This document shows, piece after piece, positions 8,705 to 17,938 of a DNA stretch of 64,000 nt. A program made the translations under genes and the position numbers. The stretch is from Acinetobacter genomosp. 15BJ (GTDB taxonomy: Bacteria; Pseudomonadota; Gammaproteobacteria; Pseudomonadales; Moraxellaceae). The notes under the pieces are model-generated. The model was not told the DNA's origin, searched no databases, and saw only the letters and a list, made by a program, of their open reading frames with translations. How positions within the stretch are numbered: position 1 is the stretch's first letter; the number at the start of each line of letters is the position of its first letter. The stretch is from NCBI RefSeq assembly GCF_000400715.1, contig NZ_KE007345.1, forward strand, positions 196,351 through 260,350, given 5' to 3'.

Positions 8705-9478
8705 TTACGATGCTCCGCTCAAAATCTGATAGCCCAATCGACAAATCAAGATACTCACTAAAATCAAAAATAAAATACGGATAAAGCCACTGCCGTATTT
8801 TAGAGCCAAACGCACACCCAATAATGATCCTGCAATATTGGCAACCGCCATCATCAGTCCCAAGGCAAACAACACATGCCCTGTTGGGATGAAGAAACTC
8901 AGCGCTGCCAGATTGGTCATAAAGTTACCAATCTTTGACAATGCCGAAGCATGTAAAAAATCGACCTGTAAAAAGCGAATGAAAAAGAAAATAAAGAAAC
9001 TGCCTGTCCCTGGACCAAAAATACCATCATAGAAACCAATGGCTAAGCTACCAATCGCAGCCAGTATCAGTAACTTAGGCGTGATTTGTTGATCGACATG
9101 CACTTGCCCAAATTGCTTCTTCATAAAGGTATAAATCGCAATCACGATCAACATGACCAAAACAATTGGTCTTAAGATATGTGTTGGTACTAACGATACA
9201 CACGCCGCACCAATAAAGGAGCTGATAAAAGCAAATAGTGCAATCACACCGAGTAGTGACCATTGCAATTTGACCCGACGCACAAATGAAAATGCTGCTG
9301 AACCTGTGCCACAAATGGAGGCCAGTTTATTGGTTCCAAATAAGGTGGCAGGTGCAGTTTGTGGTAAAGCCCCCATCAAGGCTGGGATCTGAATCAAACC
9401 ACCGCCACCTACGGCAGCATCAATGGTTCCCGCACAAAATGCAAAGAACACCAGTGTTAGAATCAGTTCCCATTCCAT
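8705..9478 (-). CDS. TSUP (TauE/SafE) family permease
   Basis: 257 aa with about eight membrane helices. The family's repeated signature is seen as AAVGGGGLIQIPALMG near residue 22 and GFYDGIFGPGTGSFF in the second half, each followed by an asparagine-containing helix. Members export sulfite, sulfoacetate or related organic anions across the inner membrane; the substrate here is unknown. It starts 11 bases after truB on the same strand and may be read from the truB transcript. Its link to the downstream mdc operon is positional only. Confidence 0.85.
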   Translation of the reverse strand: MEWELILTLVFFAFCAGTIDAAVGGGGLIQIPALMGALPQTAPATLFGTNKLASICGTGSAAFSFVRRVKLQWSLLGVIALFAFISSFIGAACVSLVPTHILRPIVLVMLIVIAIYTFMKKQFGQVHVDQQITPKLLILAAIGSLAIGFYDGIFGPGTGSFFIFFFIRFLQVDFLHASALSKIGNFMTNLAALSFFIPTGHVLFALGLMMAVANIAGSLLGVRLALKYGSGFIRILFLILVSILICRLGYQILSGAS

Positions 9479-9489
9479 TGGCGATACCC

Positions 9490-10383
9490 TTATAGATTTA
9501 ACAAGCGTTTTGGTACTAGACGTTTTTTATCCGTGATTTCAGCCAAACCTAGGCAACGTTCACCATCAAAAACCAACACTTCAGCTGCAGCTTCATGATC
9601 GATATTGCTTTCCTGACCGTTACCAAAATACTTTTCACGGCCTTCAGGCAATTGCACACGAGGAAAATGCTCAACAGGCGCATAGACTGGCAGCAATAAT
9701 GCATCCCGCTCTTCGAGCGAAAGACCTTCTAAATATTCAATGGTATAGCTTGGATTAAGCTCAAAATGCCCTGTTTGGGTACGGTGTAATTGGGTTAAAT
9801 GCCCACCACAACCCAAAGCTTCACCAATATCTTCACCTAAGACACGAATATAAGTCCCCTTGGAACAAGTCACATCCAACGTTAAGCTATCTTCAGTAAA
9901 GCCAAGCAAGCTTAAGTTATAAATGGTCACTGGACGTGCTTCACGCTCAATCTCAATGCCTTTACGTGCCAACTCATAAAGTGGACGACCATCACGTTTC
10001 AAGGCCGAATACATCGGTGGCACTTGCTGAATATCACCACGAAACTGTGCCAGAACTTGCTCAATATATGCTTCTGTTAAAGCCGGTACTTCTCTCTGCT
10101 GAAGAATTTCACCTTCAACATCACCTGTCGCTGTGGTCTGCCCCAATTTGACCGTGGTTTGATAACGTTTGGTTGATTCCAATAAATAATGTGAAAACTT
10201 GGTTGCTTCACCTAAACAGATCGGCAATAAACCTGTCGCCAATGGATCGAGCGCCCCTGTGTGTCCTGCTTTTTGCGCATTAAAAAGTCGACGCACTTTC
10301 TGTAGGGCAGAATTAGAACTTAAACCTAAAGGTTTATTTAATAGGAAAACACCGCTTAAATGGCGATAAGAACTTTTTTTCAT
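9490..10383 (-). CDS. truB: tRNA pseudouridine-55 synthase TruB
   Basis: 297 aa. TruB makes pseudouridine 55 in the T-loop of nearly all tRNAs. The catalytic aspartate is Asp46 in [32 protein letters not shown] and the [15 protein letters not shown] block are also typical, and a short PUA-like C-terminal part follows. It stands apart from the rbfA-infB context seen in enterobacteria and lies downstream of the rplS terminator, so it probably has its own promoter in the 10384-10471 stretch. Confidence 0.96.
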   Translation of the reverse strand: MKKSSYRHLSGVFLLNKPLGLSSNSALQKVRRLFNAQKAGHTGALDPLATGLLPICLGEATKFSHYLLESTKRYQTTVKLGQTTATGDVEGEILQQREVPALTEAYIEQVLAQFRGDIQQVPPMYSALKRDGRPLYELARKGIEIEREARPVTIYNLSLLGFTEDSLTLDVTCSKGTYIRVLGEDIGEALGCGGHLTQLHRTQTGHFELNPSYTIEYLEGLSLEERDALLLPVYAPVEHFPRVQLPEGREKYFGNGQESNIDHEAAAEVLVFDGERCLGLAEITDKKRLVPKRLLNL

Positions 10384-10471
10384 AAAAGAAAAGTCAAAGC
10401 ATAAAGGCCTATTTTAGCAAAACTCGGCCTAGGATTTAAAAAAGGATTGGCTTTTAGCCGCAAACAGACAT

Positions 10472-10500
10472 AAAAAAATGCGCCAAAGGCGCATTTTTTT
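10472..10500 (-). terminator. Intrinsic terminator of the rpsP-rplS operon
   Basis: AAAAAAATGCGCC (10472-10484), loop AAA, GGCGCATTTTTTT (10488-10500): a perfect stem with T-runs on both strands, 20 bases after the rplS stop. Confidence 0.9.
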
Positions 10501-10520
10501 GCTTTACAACAAAGTTAAAA

Positions 10521-10892
10521 TTAACCTTGTTTACGAGCTGGTAACTTTTCACGAATACGTGCAGCTTTACCAGACAACTCGCGTAGGTAGTAAAGTTTAG
10601 CACGACGAACGTCACCACGACGTTTCACTTCGATTTTAGCAACGATTGGAGAGTGAGTTTGGAAAACACGCTCAACACCAACACCGCTAGAGATTTTACG
10701 AACTGTGAAAGCAGAGTTCAAACCACGATTTTTCTTCGCGATTACAACACCTTCAAATGCTTGAAGACGTTCACGTTCACCCTCTTTTACTTTAACTTGA
10801 ACGATAACTGTATCGCCCGGTGCAAAAGCAGGGATGTCTGATTTTAACTGTGCATTTTCAACAGCTTGAACTAAAGGATGTTTACCACTCAT
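10521..10892 (-). CDS. rplS: 50S ribosomal protein L19
   Basis: 123 aa. L19 lies at the 30S-50S interface. The family motif [20 protein letters not shown] and the C-terminal [17 protein letters not shown] are visible. The frame is open to 10961, but the first 23 codons are unlike L19. The ATG at 10892 has GGAG seven bases upstream and gives the normal [10 protein letters not shown] terminus. It is the last gene of rpsP-rimM-trmD-rplS, separated from trmD by a 194-base spacer with several hairpins. Confidence 0.97.
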   Translation of the reverse strand: MSGKHPLVQAVENAQLKSDIPAFAPGDTVIVQVKVKEGERERLQAFEGVVIAKKNRGLNSAFTVRKISSGVGVERVFQTHSPIVAKIEVKRRGDVRRAKLYYLRELSGKAARIREKLPARKQG

Positions 10893-11086
10893 GTGGAATC
10901 TCCAATATGTGCGGGAGAGAAGAGGTCTCTGACACCGCTGGGAATAGAGGCTAAAGCGCATATCTCCCGTTTAACTTTCCCTTTAGGGCAAAATTGCCTT
11001 AAAGAGCCTATTTTTAACTTAAACTAGGTTTAAGTAGAACTCGAAGCAAAGCTTCTCGTTGGGTGCAAAGACAAACTGATACCAGT
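10893..11086 (-). promoter_or_regulatory. Structured trmD-rplS spacer (rplS mRNA leader)
   Basis: This spacer is unusually long for this operon. CGGGAGA (10912-10918) can pair with TCTCCCG (10963-10969) to close a loop just upstream of the rplS ribosome site. Two more hairpins lie nearer trmD (see 11017-11059). It may hold an extra promoter, a processing site or a ribosomal-protein control element; none is proven. Confidence 0.35.
11017..11059. repeat. Two adjacent hairpins; the second matches the fimT leader repeat
   Basis: ACTTAAAC-TAG-GTTTAAGT (11017-11035) is a perfect 8-bp stem. Next, ACTCGAAGC-AAA-GCTTCTCGT (11039-11059) contains a GAAGC/GCTTC stem. It matches the complement of 20680-20700 in 19 of 21 positions, suggesting a dispersed small hairpin repeat. 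Confidence 0.55.
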
Positions 11087-11827
11087 TTAACCTTTTGAAT
11101 TTTTTAACCATTTAATTTGCTGTTTGCTCAACTCCACTTTTTCCACCAACTCTGGTCGACGGTCTAAAGTACGTTGATAACGCTGCAAAAAACGCCATTT
11201 TTCAATATTGGCATGATGTCCTGATTTAAGTACCTCAGGCACATCCAACCCTTCGAAACAGTCAGGCTTGGTATATTGTGGACAATCCAATAGACCATCT
11301 ACAAAAGAATCTTGTATCGCAGATTGCTCGTCAGACATGACATTTGGCAATCGACGAATAATACTATCGAGCAATACCATGGCAGGAAGTTCACCACCCG
11401 ATAATACGTAATCCCCAATTGACCATTCTTGATCAATATAATGCTGGATTAAACGCTCATCGACCCCTTCATAACGCCCACACAATACAATCAAACCATC
11501 ATAATCAACGAATTGTTGTACTGCCTGTTCATTTAAGGTTTTGCCTTGCGGTGACATATACACCACTGGCGCATGAACACAGCCTGCTTGCATTGCAAGT
11601 TGTTTAGCATGGGTAATTGCTTGTGCCAAAGGTTCAGCCATCATCACCATACCAGGACCACCACCGAACGGACGTTCATCCACTCGTTTATAGTTGCCCT
11701 CAGCAAAATCTCGTGGGTTAATGCAAGTCACTTGCACGATGTCACGCTTTGCTGCACGCCCGCTAATCCCGTGCGCTGTAATCGCTTCAAACATTTCAGG
11801 AAACAATGTGATGACTGCAAAAAACAC
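11087..11827 (-). CDS. trmD: tRNA (guanine-37-N1)-methyltransferase TrmD
   Basis: 246 aa. TrmD methylates G37 next to the anticodon with S-adenosylmethionine and prevents +1 frameshifting. The trefoil-knot SAM site is visible as [15 protein letters not shown] and [17 protein letters not shown]. The N-terminal [15 protein letters not shown] and [16 protein letters not shown] are family signatures. It starts 45 bases after rimM and is followed by the structured spacer before rplS. Confidence 0.97.
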   Translation of the reverse strand: MFFAVITLFPEMFEAITAHGISGRAAKRDIVQVTCINPRDFAEGNYKRVDERPFGGGPGMVMMAEPLAQAITHAKQLAMQAGCVHAPVVYMSPQGKTLNEQAVQQFVDYDGLIVLCGRYEGVDERLIQHYIDQEWSIGDYVLSGGELPAMVLLDSIIRRLPNVMSDEQSAIQDSFVDGLLDCPQYTKPDCFEGLDVPEVLKSGHHANIEKWRFLQRYQRTLDRRPELVEKVELSKQQIKWLKNSKG

Positions 11828-11872
11828 CGCAGACTCCTTTATTTTCCTGCTGCGCTACCTTCCCCGAAAGGA

Positions 11873-12421
11873 TTAGTAGTCTACGCCCCAATTGACGTAA
11901 ATACGACCAGCTTCAAGATCAACGCGTTGTACCACATCTTTATGCCAAGGAATCATTCGCTCTTCAGCATCAATGCTATCAGGCGTCGCTTTTACGACCA
12001 TGACATCATTGGCACCTGTTTCAAACAGTTCGTAGATTTGACCGAGATTGACTTCTTGTTCTTGATCATCAAGACCTAACACCGTTAGACCTTTAAGATC
12101 AGACCAGTAGTACTCGTCTACATCTGCTTTTGGAAGCTGAGATTTGGCAATCCAGATATTCGCGCCAACCAGATTTTCTGCACCAGTACGATCATTCACG
12201 TCTTTTAATGCAACAACCAAGCCTTTGCCATGTGGTTTCCAACGTTTTACATCAATAGTTTGCCAACCTGCCTTGGTTTCAATGTACCAAGGAAGGTAGT
12301 CAAACATATTGCTCATAGGTTCTGTATTAGAGTAAACCCAGAGCCACCCATTCAATCCATAAGCTGAACGTAACTGTCCAATCTGAATACGATCTTCTGG
12401 CACATTCTGTGTCGATGTCAT
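11873..12421 (-). CDS. rimM: Ribosome maturation factor RimM
   Basis: 182 aa. RimM binds S19 and helps assemble the 30S head. The N-terminal RimM domain begins IGQLRSAYGLNGWLWVYS; the C-terminal PRC-barrel contains DVNDRTGAENLVGANIWI and ends with a run of charged residues and IYVNWG. It is second in the rpsP operon, 16 bases after rpsP. Confidence 0.96.
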   Translation of the reverse strand: MTSTQNVPEDRIQIGQLRSAYGLNGWLWVYSNTEPMSNMFDYLPWYIETKAGWQTIDVKRWKPHGKGLVVALKDVNDRTGAENLVGANIWIAKSQLPKADVDEYYWSDLKGLTVLGLDDQEQEVNLGQIYELFETGANDVMVVKATPDSIDAEERMIPWHKDVVQRVDLEAGRIYVNWGVDY

Positions 12422-12437
12422 GGGCTACCTACTACAA

Positions 12438-12695
12438 TTATGCAGTAGTTGCAGCTTTTTTAGCTTGAGCAGCTAAAGAAGCAACGCGATCTGAAGGTTG
12501 AGCACCTTGTGCAACCCAGTGAGCAAAACGGTCAGCATCTAAACGAACTTTTTCAGCTTTACCTTGTGCAGTTGGGTTAAAGAAACCAATACGCTCAATG
12601 AAACGACCATCACGTGCATTGCGGCTATCAGTTACAATGATTTGATAGAATGGACGTTTTTTTGCACCACCGCGCGCTAAACGAATAACAACCAT
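12438..12695 (-). CDS. rpsP: 30S ribosomal protein S16
   Basis: 85 aa with the S16 signature [21 protein letters not shown] and the [10 protein letters not shown] loop. The open frame continues upstream to 12749, but the ATG at 12695 is the conserved S16 start and is preceded by a GGTTGT-type ribosome site. It is first in rpsP-rimM-trmD-rplS; the promoter should lie in 12696-12858. Confidence 0.97.
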   Translation of the reverse strand: MVVIRLARGGAKKRPFYQIIVTDSRNARDGRFIERIGFFNPTAQGKAEKVRLDADRFAHWVAQGAQPSDRVASLAAQAKKAATTA

Positions 12696-12818
12696 GAGAA
12701 CAACCTTATAATTTTTACGGATTATCCCTGCACCGACCATCGGCAACACTTCAAACCCCTTTCATAGAGGGCGATATTCTACGTTATATTTGCTTTGAAA
12801 GAAAGATTAAATTTCGGG

Positions 12819-12827
12819 TTATCCACA
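12819..12827 (+). promoter_or_regulatory. Perfect DnaA-box 9-mer upstream of rpsP
   Basis: TTATCCACA matches the consensus DnaA box exactly. It is a single copy in the rpsP promoter gap, so it is not an origin; it may be chance or a minor DnaA site. Confidence 0.35.
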
Positions 12828-12858
12828 GCTCTGAATTTAATTTATAAAATCTGCTGAG

Positions 12859-13416
12859 TTACCAGTCTTCTGTCTCATTACCACAACTTGATGCAGTAAT
12901 ATTAGCTGCTGTTTTGGTCTTACATTTAAAGCCCGCACTGGTCATCAGTAAGGAATAATTTCTCGGGCTTTGACTCACAGCTTTTAAAGACCATGCCTGA
13001 GCGTTAACAGTCAACGTTAGCGTAAATTTTTGATTGCCATTGCTTGCATTCAAAGGTAGAAGCAAGGTGGTGTTGGTCGCACTTGGTACTGTGTAATAAG
13101 CGCCTTGATTCGTCGCGGTTCCTTTCAGCACGAAACCATCATAACTAAAATTTCGTGCTCGATGTTTTTCCAAAAGCTCTGCAACTTTAAGCATTTCTTG
13201 TTGTGCTGTAGATAAGTCTGCACGGCGGATATAGGTGTCATAACTCGGAATCGCAATCGCAGCAATAATTGCCACGATTGCAACCGTAATCATCAGTTCA
13301 ATTAGAGTAAAACCTGTGCAATGTTTCCTCGTTACACAAGGACAAGTGCTTGGTCGGAAGTGATAAGAAACACGAGGTCTTACCACTTCCGAAGCCACAC
13401 ATCGACATAACTGCAT
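12859..13416 (-). CDS. pilE: Type IV minor pilin PilE-like, cassette 1
   Basis: About 185 aa. A class III prepilin site TG^[15 protein letters not shown] is followed by the N-terminal assembly helix, a helix rich in AQQEMLKVAELLEKHRA, and a C-terminal domain with a disulfide-capable pair (FKCKT and SSCGNETEDW). It is homologous to the pilin at 21656-22228, sharing AQQEM, the KCKT block and the EDW end. The ATG at 13416 follows the pilY1 stop by one base, as in cassette 2. The leader is odd: 35 residues with five cysteines, encoded by a stretch holding a 37-base hairpin. There is no clear Shine-Dalgarno, suggesting coupling to pilY1 translation. Confidence 0.88.
   Translation of the reverse strand: MQLCRCVASEVVRPRVSYHFRPSTCPCVTRKHCTGFTLIELMITVAIVAIIAAIAIPSYDTYIRRADLSTAQQEMLKVAELLEKHRARNFSYDGFVLKGTATNQGAYYTVPSATNTTLLLPLNASNGNQKFTLTLTVNAQAWSLKAVSQSPRNYSLLMTSAGFKCKTKTAANITASSCGNETEDW
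13355..13391. repeat. 37-base hairpin inside the pilE leader coding region
   Basis: CGGAAGTGATAAGA (13355-13368) pairs with TCTTACCACTTCCG (13378-13391) at 13 of 14 positions around a 9-base loop. It lies between the start codon and the prepilin cleavage site, where related pilins have a few codons only. I see no similarity to the fimT repeat array. Confidence 0.7.
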
Positions 13417-13417
13417 T

Positions 13418-16400
13418 TTATTCATTACGTTCATACCAAGTGAGTGGCACTAATTGACGACGCATGGTATTCATTGGAAGTTTACTATTGCCAATTTTAT
13501 CTGTTGCATTTGGATTCAGTAACTGGCGTGTCAGACCATTTTTGTCACTTAGACCAATTCCAGCACCCACCATCGAATCAACAATCCCATGCCCTGCACC
13601 AAAGCTCATCGTCACGTCTTTGACATCTTGTTCACAAACACCGAACGGTAAGCAGAAACGTTGAACTGTGGTCGCGCCATTGGCCTGAATTTTACAACCA
13701 TTGCCTATAGTCGTATTGGGATTATAGACACTTGCATAAAGGCTCTTATTCATCACCACCATCTCGCTTAAAACCTTACTACCTGTTTGATTGGTGAGAT
13801 TAACCTCTTTGCCCTGTGCATCCAGCTCTTTCCCAACAATGCTATTGGCCTGTACATACCAACCATTTGGCAGCATCGCTTTGACTTGAACCAGATTTTT
13901 TCCTTTCAAATCATTCGCTGTCAGCATTGCTTTAAGGTCTGTGATTAACAGTTTTGGTGTAGCATTACTGGTAACGGTGAAATTTCTACGCACTACATCT
14001 TGATCAAAGAGATTGTAAATCGTACTACTTGAAGCCTTGTCACTATATGGAAGGCTACGATTTCCTGACGCAATGCTGACCACTGCAAGCGGTTGTTCAT
14101 AGCCGTATACGCTAAAGTTTGGTGCTTCATAGAAGCGACTATTGCTATCCTTGAACAACACGCTATAACCGCCACAACTACCAACTTTTGTACCAAAGTC
14201 TTTAGTTAGATCAATCCGCCAAACCTGCCCACCAAGATCACCAAAGTACAGGTGATCTGTAATACCATCTCCATCACGATCAACCGCATTGATACGACTC
14301 ACAACGCTGTATAGATCTTTCATTTTCAATCCATAGCTCGCATCATCTGGATTACATGAGGTCGTTTGGCTATCTCCACCTGCATACCAAATCAAATCAC
14401 CATTATCAGCATCAAACATATAAATCATCCGACCTTTGGTTGCACTGGTAATCGTTGGAACGACTTTTTCATACTCCATATCATAACCACCACCCACCAA
14501 CATCACACGTTTTGCTGCGCCTTTATACATAATGGTGGTGATCGTCGGTTTAGACCAACTTTGCCCCATGGAAGCTAATGCGGCATTAGTTGTAGTTTTA
14601 TAGGTCCCATTCGCTTGTAGACTAATAATTCGGTTATTATCTGGATCGATGTGGAATTTTAGTTTTGGCTGAGTGATATCACCTAAATCCAAAGCATAGT
14701 AGCTACGTCCACCCATGCGTAAACCACCATAAGCCATTTGCTTCCCTTTCGCGAGAACCTTACTGTCTTTTTTAATCTCACCAACCGTTGCAATAGCCTC
14801 ACTACTGGTACTGCCGCTACTCACTGCTTTCATGCCATAGACATATTCGCTATACATCGTCCATGCACCATCAATCCCATAGGCCATATTGGCCTTTACA
14901 CCTGATGGCTTTTCCAAAAATGCTTTACTTTGTTGCGTATTTTCCAGCATCTCATTCGGTACGAAGGCAAATATTTCCTCACCAGTTTTGGCATCAACGA
15001 CATGTAATAGACCTTGAGTTGTGCCAAACAACATATAGTCTTTGCGTTCTTTCACACTATTGTCTGTATTAAAAATGGCTTCCTGTGTCAATTTAATCGG
15101 AGTTGAATGTAGATTCATGCCTACTTGCCAGTTGGTCCGATTCGCTTCAGTCAAATCAGCTGTTGATGCGGCATTGCCTACGTTATAGCCCAACAAGTTC
15201 ATTAACAAATAGCCTTTTGCATCTGTAAAAGCAGAGCTTCCAGAACCACATTGGATATCTAAATATTTCTTATCAACCGTTTTCAACCCACCTACTTCTG
15301 TAAATTGATACGTTGTCGTATTTCCAATTTGTTGGCAATCTCGGTTAACCAATACTTTACGCTCGGTAATAATCGGTTTAGTTGGATCCGAGTTATCCGT
15401 CTTATTTTTTAAATTTTTAAGTTTGGCCAGTACCCCTCCCTTATTCCAATCTTGTACATCGTAGCTTGTTGAGCTGGCATCCCATGCGTCTTTGAGCTTA
15501 TTAATAGAATTATCGGTTTCTACATAATACTTTTTAAAGTTCCCAAACCAACTGGCTTTTTCCGTTGGTTCAAACATACTTTTATAAACTTCATTACTCA
15601 TCCGATATGGTGTAAGTGGGTCTTCAGGCAGTGTTTGCAGACCAATTGGGTCGCCATCTGTCACACCTAAGTCATCATGAAAATCCTTGATACTTTGTGC
15701 AATATTTTGGCTATTCGCAGCGTTATACCAACCACCACCACCGATCACGCCCCAACGTGCCATATTTTTAATATCTTCTGGATTTCTTGGTAATAAACGG
15801 TCTAACAGACTGGTAATCCCTGTGGTTAAACCACTGCCGATCAAACTATTTGGCAATAGACCATCTAAAAGTGCACCCGTGGCGCCCAGTAAATCACGCA
15901 CTGCTTTCGGTACAATACCTGTTAACAGTTGATCCTGTGCCACATTGGTACTTGAAATTTGAGTTAGGCCTTTGGTATCAGTACTATTTTCCTGTCCCGC
16001 AATATACGCTGGAAGTTGTAAAAATGAGCGATCCAAACCGATCACTGCGGTTTTAATTGGGTTGGCTTTTAATGCCCGAATGTCACGTGCATAGGCACCA
16101 ATACACTGCCATGTTGCAAAATCAGTATTATCATTTGAGTTTTTATTATTTCCTAACGTCGTAGATCTCAAATCTGTGGAATTACATCTAAATCCCCAAC
16201 TATCATTCAAACGTCCATCTTTATATTGCACACTTAGAGTCTGACTATTATCCAGAGAACGTGCCATCAAGCGTTCCATCGCAACTTTGGTTGCATCTGA
16301 CTGACTACCTTGAGGTTGCAATAAAGAGTCTGTTAAAGTCGGTGCAATGGTTGGTACTCCACCTGCGATCACCATTAAACCATTGGCATCACATTGCGGC

Positions 16401-17926
16401 GCTGTCGATGGCGCTTGATAAAAATTAGCATTACTTTTAATCAATGGATTAATACTGCTATTATTTTTTTGGCTATCACTAAAACCACTATATTTCGCAT
16501 CTACATCGGCACGATATTCATAGAAAATCTCTTGCTTACCCACTTGTAAAATGCCTAACAAGTTTAATAAATTCCCATCGACTTTTTTATAACCACTGGT
16601 ATTTGCCCCCAACAGACCTGCATATTTCCAATCAGCACAAGTCATACCATCGGCTTTCCAAGCATTACACTCATAATCAGTCCATAGCAGGGATATCCCA
16701 CCAAGCCCTAATAAAGCATTACGTTTAGCATATTGTCTTGCACCTGTCCCCTTGGTAGTGTTCCCCAACAAGTAGGCGCCTGTTTCCGCATAGGTACTTG
16801 CCATTGGATTATTGCCACCAAGTCCCAACATGGTAAGCACATCATTTAAGGCATTATTGGTATTTTCCAAATTCAATAATTCACTCACCGCATCAAGTGG
16901 ATTACTTAAAATTTTTCCTAGGGTGGCAACCACATCATTCAACAAACCACTGACTAGCTTCGGTACAATCGAGAGTAAGCTTTGCAAATTGAACTCACCT
17001 TTTGAATCCATATTTGAACTAGCGATATAGTCAATCATATGCTGGCGATGCGTCTGGGTTTTCCCGTTATACAAATAAGTATCACTAAGTAATTTGGGTT
17101 CAAATACAATTGCACCAGCACGATCATTCACGGTTTGGTTATAAGGTGAAATAGATAACCCGACCATGGTGCTATCAGGAATTTGATCTATATCAGGCAG
17201 ACCAGCCTCACCCTTTTTACCTTTCAGAACATCAGTGAGCGCCATACGAACACGTGAATTTTTATCATAGCAGCGATAAATTCCTACCGTAGATGAATTG
17301 GTAATCGATTTAAGCAAACTAATATCAATCAGCGGATCACAAGTTTCACGAATATATTGTTCAGCAGATAAACCTGTTTTTACTCCCAATAAACCATTGA
17401 GTAAGTTATCTAATAACTTAACCGTCGCATCCGTAGTGACTACCGTACAAGATTGGCGAGGAAAGGGATAAGCTGTACTGGGCTGTTCTGTTTTAATTTC
17501 AGCAATCGAATCAAGAAGTCCTTGACCTTGTCCATTGCCGAGTAAACCTTTTAAAATAGCTTTATTGATCAGATCAGTCGCCTCTTTGGTCACATTAATT
17601 AAATCCGTCTGACCCGCAACCTTAATCCCCAAATTCAAACCATTTTTGCCAAGTACATCGGTAACCCCTTGATCGATACACAAGGGATAATCTTTCACCA
17701 AGTCCAAAAGACCTGCACCGCCCATACTACGAGACTGATCGACCATCAACATGAGACGTTTTTTATTGCCTGCTGCTGGTTGGTAAATCTCAATATCACT
17801 GGCAGAAGCCACTGATGAAAAAATCAAAAAACTAGATGCGATCGTACAACTCAACAATAATGCTTTGGTTCTGTGTTCTTGTAGACGCTCATGTTTGATC
17901 TGATTTTTTATCTTATTATTATTCAT
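13418..17926 (-). CDS. pilY1: PilY1 pilus-tip adhesin, cassette 1
   Basis: 1502 aa. A signal peptide ends near residue 42 (SSVASAS). A von Willebrand A-type MIDAS follows as MVDQSRSMGG (Asp63, Ser65, Ser67). The N-terminal ~800 residues are large and low in similarity to the second copy. The C-terminal part is the PilY1 beta-propeller, with FGTTQGLLHVVDAKTGEEIF, GGRSYYALDLGDIT and a calcium loop VDRDGDGITDHLYFGD near residue 1217. PilY1 caps the pilus, primes assembly with the minor pilins, and mediates adhesion and surface sensing. It starts 12 bases after pilX. It ends with WYERNE, as the second copy ends with a WYER motif. Confidence 0.93.
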   Translation of the reverse strand: MNNNKIKNQIKHERLQEHRTKALLLSCTIASSFLIFSSVASASDIEIYQPAAGNKKRLMLMVDQSRSMGGAGLLDLVKDYPLCIDQGVTDVLGKNGLNLGIKVAGQTDLINVTKEATDLINKAILKGLLGNGQGQGLLDSIAEIKTEQPSTAYPFPRQSCTVVTTDATVKLLDNLLNGLLGVKTGLSAEQYIRETCDPLIDISLLKSITNSSTVGIYRCYDKNSRVRMALTDVLKGKKGEAGLPDIDQIPDSTMVGLSISPYNQTVNDRAGAIVFEPKLLSDTYLYNGKTQTHRQHMIDYIASSNMDSKGEFNLQSLLSIVPKLVSGLLNDVVATLGKILSNPLDAVSELLNLENTNNALNDVLTMLGLGGNNPMASTYAETGAYLLGNTTKGTGARQYAKRNALLGLGGISLLWTDYECNAWKADGMTCADWKYAGLLGANTSGYKKVDGNLLNLLGILQVGKQEIFYEYRADVDAKYSGFSDSQKNNSSINPLIKSNANFYQAPSTAPQCDANGLMVIAGGVPTIAPTLTDSLLQPQGSQSDATKVAMERLMARSLDNSQTLSVQYKDGRLNDSWGFRCNSTDLRSTTLGNNKNSNDNTDFATWQCIGAYARDIRALKANPIKTAVIGLDRSFLQLPAYIAGQENSTDTKGLTQISSTNVAQDQLLTGIVPKAVRDLLGATGALLDGLLPNSLIGSGLTTGITSLLDRLLPRNPEDIKNMARWGVIGGGGWYNAANSQNIAQSIKDFHDDLGVTDGDPIGLQTLPEDPLTPYRMSNEVYKSMFEPTEKASWFGNFKKYYVETDNSINKLKDAWDASSTSYDVQDWNKGGVLAKLKNLKNKTDNSDPTKPIITERKVLVNRDCQQIGNTTTYQFTEVGGLKTVDKKYLDIQCGSGSSAFTDAKGYLLMNLLGYNVGNAASTADLTEANRTNWQVGMNLHSTPIKLTQEAIFNTDNSVKERKDYMLFGTTQGLLHVVDAKTGEEIFAFVPNEMLENTQQSKAFLEKPSGVKANMAYGIDGAWTMYSEYVYGMKAVSSGSTSSEAIATVGEIKKDSKVLAKGKQMAYGGLRMGGRSYYALDLGDITQPKLKFHIDPDNNRIISLQANGTYKTTTNAALASMGQSWSKPTITTIMYKGAAKRVMLVGGGYDMEYEKVVPTITSATKGRMIYMFDADNGDLIWYAGGDSQTTSCNPDDASYGLKMKDLYSVVSRINAVDRDGDGITDHLYFGDLGGQVWRIDLTKDFGTKVGSCGGYSVLFKDSNSRFYEAPNFSVYGYEQPLAVVSIASGNRSLPYSDKASSSTIYNLFDQDVVRRNFTVTSNATPKLLITDLKAMLTANDLKGKNLVQVKAMLPNGWYVQANSIVGKELDAQGKEVNLTNQTGSKVLSEMVVMNKSLYASVYNPNTTIGNGCKIQANGATTVQRFCLPFGVCEQDVKDVTMSFGAGHGIVDSMVGAGIGLSDKNGLTRQLLNPNATDKIGNSKLPMNTMRRQLVPLTWYERNE

Positions 17927-17938
17927 GACCTTTCTCCC

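Noticed and set aside
10893..10961. N-terminal extension of L19
   Set aside because: The 23 extra codons are unlike L19 and the GGAG-preceded ATG at 10892 gives the conserved start.
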